From Spongiactinospora gelatinilytica (lineage in GTDB: Bacteria > Actinomycetota > Actinomycetes > Streptosporangiales > Streptosporangiaceae), in the NCBI RefSeq assembly GCF_003236385.1, contig NZ_POUA01000006.1:1-53759 (forward strand): a DNA stretch of 53,759 nt. The letters are read 5' to 3'. The translations under genes and the position numbers were made by a program. Below, piece by piece: positions 53,529 to 53,759 of this stretch. Position 1 is the first letter of the stretch, and each line of letters opens with the position of its first letter. The notes under the pieces were generated by a model that made no database searches, was not told the DNA's origin, and saw nothing but the letters and a program-made list of their open reading frames with translations.

Positions 53529-53759
53529 GTGAACCAGCGGAAGCTAAGACGCCTCCACCGTCATACGCCCGCATGTCAGCATGGACCACGCCTTTGGCTG
53601 GGGCTGCAAGCCGCCTTCGAACTCGAGGGGTACGGCTATGCGCCTGGCGTTATCCCACCCGCCTGCTATTCGGACGGCAGCCGCCGTGGCCGCGCCGTAC
53701 GCCCCTGCCGTTCCGACCGGCCTGTGCGGGCGGCGGGGATCGATGGCACGGGCGGGGCT
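53529..53759 (+). CDS. Possible partial CDS at the window edge
   Basis: A GTG at 53529 opens a frame of 77 codons that reaches the end of the window without a stop. It begins VNQRKLRRLHRHTPACQHG and continues with GLQAAFELEGYGYAPGV. There is no strong ribosome site, and the stretch is too short to recognise a family. It could be the start of a gene divergent from the restriction-modification enzyme. Confidence 0.3.
   Translation, partial: MNQRKLRRLHRHTPACQHGPRLWLGLQAAFELEGYGYAPGVIPPACYSDGSRRGRAVRPCRSDRPVRAAGIDGTGGA

Noticed and set aside
1-53759. tRNA genes and CRISPR arrays
   Set aside because: I found no cloverleaf-like T-arm context outside coding genes and no regularly spaced short repeats by eye; a tRNA or CRISPR scan would be decisive.

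Overview
The window is high-GC DNA with a strong G/C third-position bias and frequent GTG starts. It carries typical actinomycete families: DUF5753-type XRE regulators, a BTAD/SARP regulator, an FxLD lanthipeptide cluster and an actinobacterial PrgI/VirB4/TraG conjugation module. It looks like an accessory region of a mycelial actinomycete; Streptosporangiales is my guess from the FxLD cluster. I saw no tRNA, rRNA or CRISPR array. Nothing could be searched, so every family name rests on motifs and remembered family sequences.

Layout. (1) 1-9143, plus strand: a conjugation module read as one operon with 4-base start/stop overlaps. It holds a PrgI-like membrane protein, a VirB4-like ATPase, a TraG/VirD4-like coupling protein, a replication-relaxation protein and a membrane-anchored NlpC/P60 peptidoglycan hydrolase. 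A 2.17-kb group II intron with its own reverse transcriptase/maturase sits one codon after the Walker B motif of the coupling protein, and both exons stay in frame. (2) 9487-16252, mostly minus strand: small element-maintenance genes (HTH proteins, a DUF932 protein, two tandem paralogues, a ParB-like small protein), one plus-strand GIY-YIG/RAMA fusion and a tyrosine-recombinase relic. (3) 16253-17221: about 970 bp without a convincing gene. (4) 17222-27032: regulatory and accessory genes: a membrane-anchored SARP-type regulator, a small secreted Cys-containing protein, two XRE/TPR regulators, a HAD hydrolase, an EamA transporter, a 25-residue mini-ORF coupled to two unknown genes, and kinase-fold proteins. 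(5) 27093-35074, minus strand: a class I FxLD lanthipeptide operon (precursor, LanB, LanC, a fusion of an elimination-type domain with an isoaspartyl-type methyltransferase, and a helical-repeat protein). (6) 35371-37041: an 85-aa / DUF6879-like / XRE-DUF5753 trio, then an aminoglycoside-phosphotransferase-like gene running into IS3 debris and an integrase relic. (7) 39516-53351: a probable defence island with a Type III restriction-modification pair, an OLD-family nuclease, an orphan PD-(D/E)xK-like protein and a Type ISP restriction-modification protein. These are separated by decayed transposases and fragments of a PAPS-reductase-like protein, a TPR protein, a YcaQ-like protein and a DUF6262-like protein.

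How it fits together: the left end supplies DNA transfer, but no intact integrase is in the window. Two integrase relics, at about 11.4 and 39.1 kb, suggest successive insertions and decay. The right part is cargo: one peptide natural product, dense small regulators and three nucleic-acid-targeting defence systems. The points most worth checking are the duplicated elimination domain fused to the FxLD methyltransferase, the membrane-spanning SARP with its secreted neighbour, the mini-ORF/XRE-TPR locus with paired palindromes, and the orphan nuclease-like gene at 48174.
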